A DNA stretch of 64,000 nt from Actinomycetes bacterium (lineage in GTDB: Bacteria > Actinomycetota > Acidimicrobiia > Acidimicrobiales > Bog-793), in assembly GCA_021796535.1 (NCBI GenBank), contig JAKABW010000002.1:1-64000 (forward strand). Direction: 5' to 3'. Positions 7,889 through 15,128 of the stretch are shown here, piece by piece. The notes beneath the pieces were generated by a model. That model searched no databases. It was not told the origin of the DNA and saw only the letters and a list, made by a program, of their open reading frames with translations. The translations under genes were made by a program, and so were the position numbers. How positions within the stretch are numbered: position 1 is the first letter of the stretch; each line of letters opens with the position of its first letter.

Positions 7889-10800
7889 TTAGCGATCAGC
7901 GTCGGAGGATATTAATGTTTTCCTTTTTTTCAGTCGGAAAATTATAATTGCACAGCATATTATTATAAGAATGGACGCCGCGGACAGAATTATTCCCTCG
8001 AGCAGTGCCGTCGGGGCGTACACAAGTTTTACCGTATAGTGTCCGGCGGGAATACTGATGCTGTCTATAAGCCCGAACTCTTTCACTGTTCGCACGACGG
8101 TGGAATGTGTCGTTGAAGATGTCAGATAGGCTTTCCATCCGGGTGCATACGCTTCGCTTACGATAAGTAATTGCTTGTGCTTGCTATTGACGGAATACCG
8201 TGGACTCAGCGCACCCGGAGAACTTATCAATTTCACTGTTCCGTTTTTTATCCCGGCTTTTTGCAGAAGGCTATGGGATTCGGGGGATATGCTTTTGCCG
8301 TCCTGGAGCCAGGCCAAGCCGTTGTTGTCGCTGTTGACAAAGATCGAAAATCCTTCCAAAACCCCGGCAAATGCCCACTGTTTGGGATTCAGGTTGCCTT
8401 CCAGGGAGCCGTCTGTCAGAAAACGGGTGTCCGGCTTTTTGGTGACCACCACCACGGCTCCCACGATAAGGGTCTGTGAGGAGTCGTCGGAAATCTTGAT
8501 GGCGTTTGCCTGTGTCGGCGTAAACGTGATGTGTACTTCTCTGTCAAATACGGGTTGGGTGACGCTGGGCAGAAAATGTCTGGCGCGCATGCCGGTTCTG
8601 TAGTGAACCCCCTGGCTGTTGTTGGCGGAGTAAAGAGTGCCTATGGTGGTGTCGGCTATTATTTTGCCCGGCGCCACTCCGATCGTAATGTTTTTTGTCG
8701 AGATGTTGTCGGTGACGACGGTAACCCTTCTGACGGTATGGACATAGGGCAAGAAGAAAATTTTATTGGTGTGAGGTCTGATAACAATGGGGCCGGTGGC
8801 TCCGGGAGCGGGAGCGGGGGCGTCGGCCGTCGGTCCGGGAAGACCCGTGGCGGTGACCGGCGCTCCTCCCGAAACGGGAATGGCGCTGTAGGGGGGAATG
8901 TCTTCGCCGAAAGAGATGGGAGCGGCCATCATGGTTTTAAGATTCAGATAGTTATAGACGTTGCCGTCCAATTCCGTTGCCTGAAGGCCTTCCAACCGGT
9001 GCGTGTTGGTAATGTTTTGATAGTCGGTGCCCACCGCCGAACCGTACCCCTGGATTGAGAGCAGGTTTTGCCAGATGTTGATGTCGGGGATGCCGAGTTG
9101 GCCGGTGGCGTCGGGGTAGGCGCCGGGCGAAAAGAAAGTCTGGTTGTAAAGGGCGGTTCTTCCCCCTCTTCCGGTGATGCTGGCCACGGCTTTTGTGACG
9201 GGGGAATTCTTGGTGATCGAAGCCAAATCAAAGGTTTGGTATCCGGTAAATGCCGGATATATCCCGAGGTCGGCGACAAGCAAAACGAAAAGTACGGCGT
9301 TGCGCCAGTTGTATTTCAGCTTCCAGCCGAACAACAGGTATGCGGTTATCAAAACGGCGATGATGAGCGTCGGAATCAGGTAAGGATCCAAAGCGTCGTA
9401 AAAGCCGGCCGTGCGTACATGAAGGGAGATCTTTTTTTCAAATGTCAAAGGGGCAGCGTAAGCAAAAATAATGAAGGCGATTGAAGAGATAAGCGGCAGA
9501 ACGGACAGAATCCTTTGCAGCCGTGTGGCAAGGGATGCGGGCGTTGCATTCCGGGCCGCCGTCGGGGCGCTTGTCTCCGGCAATTTTTTTGTGATGTGGT
9601 CGTCTATAAAAAATGCCAGCAAAATACTGAGAGAAAGGTCGATCAATTCGGCGTTTCTGTTTTGCAGCCTCTCTCCCCCGAACAAAGGCACGTGAAACAG
9701 GAGGTGTCCGATCGCCGTGTATTCTCCCATGGTGAGGAAAAGACCGATCACTCCGATCAAATACCATACTCCTAGCGGTCTGTGGTAGTGGGTTATGCTT
9801 TTTTTCGGCTCTCTTTTTTTCAGAAGTTTTACCAATTTCCGGAATTGTCTGGACAGTAATTGTTTGATAAGGAGCGGAAGATAGGAAAAAGCCGCGGCCA
9901 AGGCAATAAAACCCATACCTATCGTTACTTCCGGCAAGTTGTAGTTTCCCTGATAAGTGGGGGTGCCGAAATTGGTGGAAGTGCCGTTTATATAAGGCAG
10001 GGCCAGATGCATGCCTATGCGCAGTATCGACAGCGACCCCTGTGAGTAAACGCTGTAGTTGTAATTTGAGCGCGACGAAGTATGAAGGAAGGACAATCCC
10101 GGCAGCCATTGCACGGCCGATAAACCGGCGCCCAGAAGGGACCCAACGGCGGCATAAGTCGCAAGAAGTATGCGTTTACGGAGTTTTTTTACCCTGGCGA
10201 GAAGGACGATCAGGTAGACGGCTGCCGCTATGGCGCCGGTGGTGATGGCGCGGGGGTCTCCGGACAGTACGGTAGAGGCGCTCGAGAAGGCTATCAACAG
10301 CGCCCAGCCCAACCTTTTGTGGGTTGTCTCTGCTTTGGCGAGCATGTCAATGCCCAAAAGCAGCCAAGGCAAGAAGGAGGTACCTTCAACCAGGCCGATA
10401 TGCACCTGTTGGCCGAGAAAAAATCCGGTGTAGGTAAAAGCCACGGCCCCGCAAAAAGCCGCGACGGAGGAAGTTTTCAGGTTTCTTATGAATACGTAAG
10501 CGCCTATTCCGGCAACGGAAGATGCGAGGGCAAGGTTGAGGGTCCAGGCTATTATCGGACTGAAAATGAGAAAAAGGAATTCTCCCGGATAAAGGGCACC
10601 GGCGTTCCAGCCGGCGAGAAGTGGAGTGCCGCTCCAGTCATACGGATTCCATGACGGCAGACGACCTCTGCCTATTTGCTGTCCGGCCAGTACCCGGAGG
10701 GGAAAGTTTTGGTTGAAATTATCACCCTGTACGAGGGGGTGTCCCGCCAAAGCAAGCGCGAGGTCGATTAAAATGGGCACAAGCCCAAGCAGCAAGACCG

Positions 10801-10930
10801 CTAGCAGGTCCGCTTGGGAGATGTGCTTGTTGTTGTTCGTTTCCGAAGCGGGAGACAATCTTTTCAGAATTTTCACAGCAAACCTTTGTTGTAATGTTTT
10901 TATATCGAACGAGTGACGGAAGGCACTCAT
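7889..10930 (-). CDS. YfhO-family polytopic membrane protein
   Basis: A 1013-residue protein with about a dozen or more membrane helices. The first loop contains PSWNPYDWSGTPLLAGWNAG, the YfhO-type extracytoplasmic motif after helix 1, and FCGAVAFTYTGFFLGQ marks the next helices. After about residue 590 comes a large soluble extracytoplasmic domain that includes a Pro/Ala/Gly-rich linker (residues about 690-710), then SIPAGHYTVKLVYAPTALLEG and a final helix, as in the paralogue at the left window edge. YfhO proteins are GT-C-like and are tied to sugar modification of surface polymers in Firmicutes; a similar envelope role is inferred. ATG at 10930 lacks a strong ribosome binding site. It lies in the same direction as the TetR gene, 240 bases upstream of it. 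Confidence 0.85.
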   Translation of the reverse strand: MSAFRHSFDIKTLQQRFAVKILKRLSPASETNNNKHISQADLLAVLLLGLVPILIDLALALAGHPLVQGDNFNQNFPLRVLAGQQIGRGRLPSWNPYDWSGTPLLAGWNAGALYPGEFLFLIFSPIIAWTLNLALASSVAGIGAYVFIRNLKTSSVAAFCGAVAFTYTGFFLGQQVHIGLVEGTSFLPWLLLGIDMLAKAETTHKRLGWALLIAFSSASTVLSGDPRAITTGAIAAAVYLIVLLARVKKLRKRILLATYAAVGSLLGAGLSAVQWLPGLSFLHTSSRSNYNYSVYSQGSLSILRIGMHLALPYINGTSTNFGTPTYQGNYNLPEVTIGMGFIALAAAFSYLPLLIKQLLSRQFRKLVKLLKKREPKKSITHYHRPLGVWYLIGVIGLFLTMGEYTAIGHLLFHVPLFGGERLQNRNAELIDLSLSILLAFFIDDHITKKLPETSAPTAARNATPASLATRLQRILSVLPLISSIAFIIFAYAAPLTFEKKISLHVRTAGFYDALDPYLIPTLIIAVLITAYLLFGWKLKYNWRNAVLFVLLVADLGIYPAFTGYQTFDLASITKNSPVTKAVASITGRGGRTALYNQTFFSPGAYPDATGQLGIPDINIWQNLLSIQGYGSAVGTDYQNITNTHRLEGLQATELDGNVYNYLNLKTMMAAPISFGEDIPPYSAIPVSGGAPVTATGLPGPTADAPAPAPGATGPIVIRPHTNKIFFLPYVHTVRRVTVVTDNISTKNITIGVAPGKIIADTTIGTLYSANNSQGVHYRTGMRARHFLPSVTQPVFDREVHITFTPTQANAIKISDDSSQTLIVGAVVVVTKKPDTRFLTDGSLEGNLNPKQWAFAGVLEGFSIFVNSDNNGLAWLQDGKSISPESHSLLQKAGIKNGTVKLISSPGALSPRYSVNSKHKQLLIVSEAYAPGWKAYLTSSTTHSTVVRTVKEFGLIDSISIPAGHYTVKLVYAPTALLEGIILSAASILIIICCAIIIFRLKKRKTLISSDADR

Positions 10931-11077
10931 GACACATTCTTTTATACTAGTAAAAAAGCAAGAATGAAATTATTGATATGGATAATTTGTGCAAATATCA
11001 TTGTTTGATATAGGCAACTATTTATAAATTATGCAAAAATCATACTGGAATAATCCTTTTATGACGGAGTGGTACCC

Positions 11078-11116
11078 ATGAAATCATTAGGAAATGAAAG
11101 AAAAATATTTAAATAA
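11078..11116 (+). CDS. 12-residue leader ORF coupled to dedA
   Basis: ATG at 11078 opens MKSLGNERKIFK and stops at TAA 11114-11116, whose last base is the A of the dedA ATG (TAATG). A GGAG ribosome site sits 8 bases upstream of this small ORF, whereas dedA itself has no well-placed site. The small ORF therefore looks like a translational delivery leader for dedA. Whether the peptide itself matters is unknown. Confidence 0.45.
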   Translation: MKSLGNERKIFK

Positions 11117-11760
11117 TGGTCAGCACTATTGTAAATCACTTATTGCATTTTGGTGGAGTTTATGCATATTTAATTATCGGTTTGTTATGTTTTGGTGAAA
11201 CGGCCCTCTTCTTGGGCTTCGTTTTGCCCGGTGAAACGGCGGTGGTTTTGGGCGGGGTATTGGCCCAAAGGCATCAGGTAAACCTGCTTCTCATGCTTGC
11301 TCTGGTCGCCGTTGCGGCTGTTTCCGGCGACAGCGTCGGTTATTTTATCGGTTATATTTTGCGTGCCAAATTGCAAAACCGTAAATTTATGCAACGCCGG
11401 AACGTAAAAAAGACCATCTTGTTTATAAACAATAAAGGGGCTTGGGCGGTATTTATAGGAAGGTTTATGGCTGTATTCAGAACTTTGGTGCCCGGTCTTG
11501 CCGGTGTTTCCGAAATGCGGTACAGAAAATTTCTGCTGGCAAACGTTATGGGCGGACTTATCTGGGCGATAGGTTATTGCGTTGCCGGTTATTTGCTGGG
11601 CAGTTCTTACGAAAAAGTGTTGAACGGGGCCGGGATAGCTTCTTACGCCTTGATTGCCTTATTTTTTGTCCTCCTGCTGGTCTTTCTGTTTTGGAGGAGA
11701 ACCAGGGAACGGAAACTGCTTGCTTCGCTTTCGGATGAGGACGGGACGGATCGGGGCTGA
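11116..11760 (+). CDS. DedA-family membrane protein
   Basis: A 214-residue DedA (SNARE-associated/VTT fold) protein. The hallmark re-entrant motif is seen as GLLCFGETALFLGFVLPGETAV near residue 22 (E and PGE conserved), the second conserved block as FIGRFMAVFRTLVPGLAGVS at about 115, and YFIGYILRAK between them. DedA proteins work in the cytoplasmic membrane in lipid carrier (undecaprenyl phosphate) flipping and envelope integrity. Several hydrophobic helices follow, the last at about 175-195, then a charged tail. The ATG is reached through a one-base overlap with a 12-codon leader ORF. A palindrome follows about 60 bases downstream, before the peroxiredoxin gene. Confidence 0.9.
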   Translation: MVSTIVNHLLHFGGVYAYLIIGLLCFGETALFLGFVLPGETAVVLGGVLAQRHQVNLLLMLALVAVAAVSGDSVGYFIGYILRAKLQNRKFMQRRNVKKTILFINNKGAWAVFIGRFMAVFRTLVPGLAGVSEMRYRKFLLANVMGGLIWAIGYCVAGYLLGSSYEKVLNGAGIASYALIALFFVLLLVFLFWRRTRERKLLASLSDEDGTDRG

Positions 11761-11819
11761 AAGCGGCTTTTTGACCGGAGAAATCGGATCTTGAGCGTCA
11801 AGGCGCTTTGATATTTATC

Positions 11820-11850
11820 ACTAATCTTGACTTGTTAAGTCATAATTAGT
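11820..11850. promoter_or_regulatory. Long imperfect palindrome upstream of the peroxiredoxin gene (candidate operator)
   Basis: Arms ACTAATCTTGACTT and AAGTCATAATTAGT flank a GTT centre; 12 of 14 positions pair. It lies about 140 bases upstream of the peroxiredoxin ATG and 60 bases after dedA. The AT-rich dyad resembles Fur/PerR-type operators in general form but not in exact sequence. No T-run follows on the plus strand, so a regulatory site is preferred over a terminator; this is inference. Confidence 0.4.
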
Positions 11851-11991
11851 CCGGAAGATGCTATATTGTAAATAATGGCTTTTTACTCCACGGTTGTAAT
11901 GTCAAGCTGTTTTGAAAAGCCAGCTTAAGACAGTAAATACATTCATCAAATATCTGCCTCCCGGGCAAAGATAAGGATAAGGAGTTTGGTT

Positions 11992-12627
11992 ATGGCACTG
12001 AGACTGGGTACGCAAGCCCCCGATTTTACGGCTGAGACTACTGAAGGCACAATAAATCTTTACGACTACATCGGAGACAGCTGGGCCATTCTGTTTTCGC
12101 ACCCCAAAGATTTCACCCCCGTCTGCACGACGGAATTGGGTGAAGTGGCCAGGCTGAAAAGTGAGTTCGACAGGCGGAACACGAAAGTTTTGGGACTTTC
12201 CGTCGATCCGCTTGATTCCCACCGGGCCTGGGTCTCCGATATCGGCGAAGTATCGGGTTATCCTCTGAATTATCCGCTGATAGCGGATCCCGACCGCAAG
12301 ATAGCGGACGCCTATGACCTGATTCATCCGGGCATAAGCGACACCACGACAGTCAGGACGGTCTATGTAATAGGTCCGGACAAAAAAATTAAATTGGAAA
12401 TAACTTATCCGCAGACAGCCGGGCGCAACTTCGAAGAAATTTTGCGTGCTCTGGATTCTCTGCAGTTGAGCGCCGATTATCAGGTTTCCACGCCTGTCAA
12501 CTGGAAGTACGGCCAAGATGTGATCATAGCCACCTCCGTGACCAATGAGGAAGCGGAAACCAAGTTCCCGAAAGGCTTTAAGTCCGTCAAGCCTTACCTG
12601 CGTATAACACCCCAGCCGAACCTGTAA
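11992..12627 (+). CDS. Peroxiredoxin, 1-Cys Prx (Prx6) type
   Basis: A 211-residue thiol peroxidase that reduces peroxides through one peroxidatic cysteine. The active site reads FSHPKDFTPVCTTELGE at about residues 38-54, with the PxxxT/SxxC motif and Cys near 48. DPDRKIADAYDLIHPG and the extended C-terminal domain with TPVNWKYGQDVIIAT are characteristic of the Prx6 subgroup, where no resolving cysteine is needed. ATG at 11992 has AAGGAG eight bases upstream; a TTG at 11986 in the same frame is less likely. It is a single gene between a long palindrome upstream and a strong terminator downstream. Confidence 0.95.
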   Translation: MALRLGTQAPDFTAETTEGTINLYDYIGDSWAILFSHPKDFTPVCTTELGEVARLKSEFDRRNTKVLGLSVDPLDSHRAWVSDIGEVSGYPLNYPLIADPDRKIADAYDLIHPGISDTTTVRTVYVIGPDKKIKLEITYPQTAGRNFEEILRALDSLQLSADYQVSTPVNWKYGQDVIIATSVTNEEAETKFPKGFKSVKPYLRITPQPNL

Positions 12628-12696
12628 GCACGAATAAAACGTTTTGTGCGCGTGTCGCGGCATTTATAAGGGGACACCGCCAAAGAGACTGTTTTG

Positions 12697-12738
12697 ATCC
12701 GGGTTGGAGAGATATTGTCTTTCCAACCCGGATTTTTT
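12697..12738 (+). terminator. Intrinsic terminator of the peroxiredoxin gene
   Basis: A 12-bp perfect stem (ATCCGGGTTGGA and its complement) with a 13-base loop, followed by a run of Ts. It lies 70 bases after the peroxiredoxin stop. Confidence 0.9.
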
Positions 12739-12914
12739 ACACAAAGCCCCAAAGAAGCAAAATCAGTATTTTTTTATCCTTGCGGTAAATATTGTCGTTT
12801 TCCAACTTGATAAGGTTGTGAATAATACTATTGACGTATAAGAAAATCTATGGCGGCTGTTGTTTTGGATATGGTTAAATACGGATCAACCGGTTATATC
12901 GATCAGGGGAATAA

Positions 12915-14306
12915 GTGAAGCAAAACTTGTTCAAAAAATTACCGGCTCTGTCGTTTAATCTTTCGCCGACCGCCTTAGATGCAGTCCTATACGCTGCGTC
13001 GGCCGTATTTGCCGCTTTGACGGTCCTGACGGCCGTCTCCTCCGACTACAGGATATGGGGTATCATCTCCGGATTTGCTTACCTCGCCGGTTTTACGGCT
13101 TCGGTATTGCTGAAAAGTTTTGTGTTCAAATCCTCCAAAGACGTTTTGACTGGCGGAGAAAGTGAGCATTTTCCCGGAGACAAAAAATCGCCTGCCGACC
13201 CCGTCGGCCTCCGGGTAAAAAGGATGAATTTTTTTCGTTACCTGATCATGATCTTTGTTTTTCTGACGTCGTTGGTTCTTCCTTTGACGGCGGAGCTTAT
13301 TTTCAGCGCTCACGCCAATCCCGGAGCAAATGCCCAATCGGAAGTGGCCGTAATCGAACGGGCAGGAGACCGCCTTATGGCGGGCCGCAATTTGTATTTG
13401 AAAAGGCCGACCTCTGTCGGCGTGTCGCCCCACTCCGATGCCAAAAGCATCGATGCCACTTCGTATTTTCCCTACTTGCCGACCATGGCGCTTTTCGGCG
13501 TTCTCAACTCTTCTTCTTTGCCTCCGGAATTCGGTGATGCCAGATTTCTGCTCTCTCTTTTTACGGTTTTGGCGGCTGTTTTTGCCATCGGGAACTTTGA
13601 CATTCCTTTTGAAGGAAAGGCCAGGGTATTTCAGATATTTTTGGTGCTTCCGGTCGGTGCGCTGCCTCTCGTGACGGGAGGAGACGATTTGCCTGTTCTT
13701 GTCATGATGTTGCTGGGTCTGGTGTTGGCGGCCCGCAAAAAGCCCTTGGCCGCCGGTCTGGTTATGGGAATAGCATCGACTCTGAAATTTACCTCTTGGC
13801 CTTTGGTGTTTTTGATGTGCTTTGTGATCAGGGATAGAAACGGCGACAGATCTTACGGGAAGTTTCTGTCCGCCGTTATGCTTGTTTTGCTGCCGGTTTT
13901 GGTCATCGGAATTTTGCCTGATCCGGGTGCATTCGTAACCAATGTCGTGCGTTTTCCTCTGGGGCTTTCAAAAATTTCTTCTCCCGCCGCAAGTCCGTTG
14001 CTGGGTCAGGTTTTGGTGAGTATTTTTCCGGGCGAGAAAAAAGCCATTACCTACCTGCTGCTTTTTGTGGGGGTGGCGGCGGTGGCGGCCGCTTTTTATA
14101 AATACAGACCGAAAACGGTTGCGGATGCCGCCAAATTTGCCGGCTTCGTCATGTTTCTGGCTACCATTCTGGCTCCGGCCACCAGGTTTGGCTATCTGAT
14201 TTACCCCGTCAATTTATTCGTCTGGGGGTATTTCTTGTCGCCTCGTGCCGGGGGAAAGGATGCTTCTTTGTCGGAGGAAAATCAGCTGGCGTCGTTGATT
14301 TCGTAG
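12915..14306 (+). CDS. Polytopic membrane protein, GT87-like (mannosyltransferase-type)
   Basis: A 463-residue protein with about ten membrane helices, resembling the GT87/DUF2029 class of polyprenyl-sugar-dependent glycosyltransferases. The acidic extracytoplasmic stretch after helix 3-4 (around residues 130-180) contains GDRLMAGRNLYLKRPT and then SYFPYLPTMALFG, matching the usual 'dG.nlY...pyf.YpPl' pattern. GLVMGIASTLKFTSWPLVF is the later conserved helix with the K. The exact substrate is not evident. GTG at 12915 has AGGGG seven bases upstream and overlaps the TGA of a short upstream frame (GTGA). The 3' end overlaps the convergent gene at 14282-14929 by 25 bases. Confidence 0.72.
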   Translation: MKQNLFKKLPALSFNLSPTALDAVLYAASAVFAALTVLTAVSSDYRIWGIISGFAYLAGFTASVLLKSFVFKSSKDVLTGGESEHFPGDKKSPADPVGLRVKRMNFFRYLIMIFVFLTSLVLPLTAELIFSAHANPGANAQSEVAVIERAGDRLMAGRNLYLKRPTSVGVSPHSDAKSIDATSYFPYLPTMALFGVLNSSSLPPEFGDARFLLSLFTVLAAVFAIGNFDIPFEGKARVFQIFLVLPVGALPLVTGGDDLPVLVMMLLGLVLAARKKPLAAGLVMGIASTLKFTSWPLVFLMCFVIRDRNGDRSYGKFLSAVMLVLLPVLVIGILPDPGAFVTNVVRFPLGLSKISSPAASPLLGQVLVSIFPGEKKAITYLLLFVGVAAVAAAFYKYRPKTVADAAKFAGFVMFLATILAPATRFGYLIYPVNLFVWGYFLSPRAGGKDASLSEENQLASLIS

Positions 14307-14929
14307 ATGGTAATTTTTGCCGTGGTGTATGAGCCGTTTTCCGACGAGCCGGCCAATGCGGGGGAAATCGTCGGATTGGATTTGGTTATCACTATGCCTA
14401 TTCCCCAGTAGAAGCTGTCCGAAGAAGGGATTTTGGAAAGCAGTTCAACGCCTCCTCCACTGGGAGGGGCGTATACGTTGGGCAGAGACCAGCCGTCGTG
14501 GACAAGTTCCACTTTGAAAAATTGTTCCACCTGTTTTGGTGAAGCCGGTATGGATAGAGTCAGGCCGGCGTTGAAAAGGGACAATTTGGAGGGTTTCCTG
14601 ACTGCCTTGACGGCAGAGCCTACCGGAATGACGATATTGGAGGTGACATCTGTCGGCGGTTGCTGCGATCTTTTGACTTTGTTTATGGCAAACGCCGAGG
14701 ATTCGCCCGCCAGCGGTTCTCCTTTTAGTTTTCCCAGAACAGCAGAGTTTTTGCTGCTTGCGGAGCTGCCGGTAAAGGCAAGCATGCCTCCCAGTACGGT
14801 AATTACGGCGGCCAGCGCCAATACTATTAAAGCCGGCCCCGGTTTTGGCTGGCGGAAACCGGTCACAACTTTTGATGCATGTCCGATCGTTTTGTTTTCT
14901 TCGGCCTTGGCCGTTTGCGTGTCGCTCAT
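14282..14929 (-). CDS. Single-pass membrane-anchored protein of unknown function
   Basis: A 215-residue protein I do not recognise. It has a cytoplasmic N-terminus of about 32 residues, one membrane helix (PALIVLALAAVITVLGGM, about 33-50), a Ser/Ala/Lys-rich linker, and an extracytoplasmic domain with short beta-like segments such as LSIPASPKQVEQFFKVEL and SFYWGIGIVITKSN. Codon pattern and a convincing topology support it as real. It overlaps the 3' end of the convergent glycosyltransferase-like gene by 25 bases and diverges from rel. No ribosome site stands out at the ATG. Confidence 0.65.
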   Translation of the reverse strand: MSDTQTAKAEENKTIGHASKVVTGFRQPKPGPALIVLALAAVITVLGGMLAFTGSSASSKNSAVLGKLKGEPLAGESSAFAINKVKRSQQPPTDVTSNIVIPVGSAVKAVRKPSKLSLFNAGLTLSIPASPKQVEQFFKVELVHDGWSLPNVYAPPSGGGVELLSKIPSSDSFYWGIGIVITKSNPTISPALAGSSENGSYTTAKITIYEINDAS

Positions 14930-15114
14930 ATTCCTGTTTTTATCTTATCTTAATTTGAGCCCGATCCGGATACGGGATTTGTCGGCAACGCCGCGTGTCG
15001 GCGGCCCCGGTTTTGCCGGTCCGCGCGAGCGGCGGGATCTCGGGCGTAAAAAAGTATCTTGTGCCTCTCAACGCGTGTCCATTTGTTTTTTGGAATGCAT
15101 TTATGCGGTTAAAC

Positions 15115-15123
15115 TGTTAAAAT
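15115..15123 (+). promoter_or_regulatory. Possible extended -10 promoter of rel
   Basis: TG at 15115-15116 followed by TAAAAT at 15118-15123, ending five bases before the rel ATG. If used, transcription would begin at or next to the start codon, giving a leaderless message, which fits the absence of a Shine-Dalgarno site. No good -35 element is seen. Confidence 0.3.
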
Positions 15124-15128
15124 ATTAT

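Noticed and set aside
14433..15128. 232-codon N-terminal extension of rel
   Set aside because: It runs antisense to the membrane-anchored gene at 14282-14929; Rel homologues begin close to 15129.
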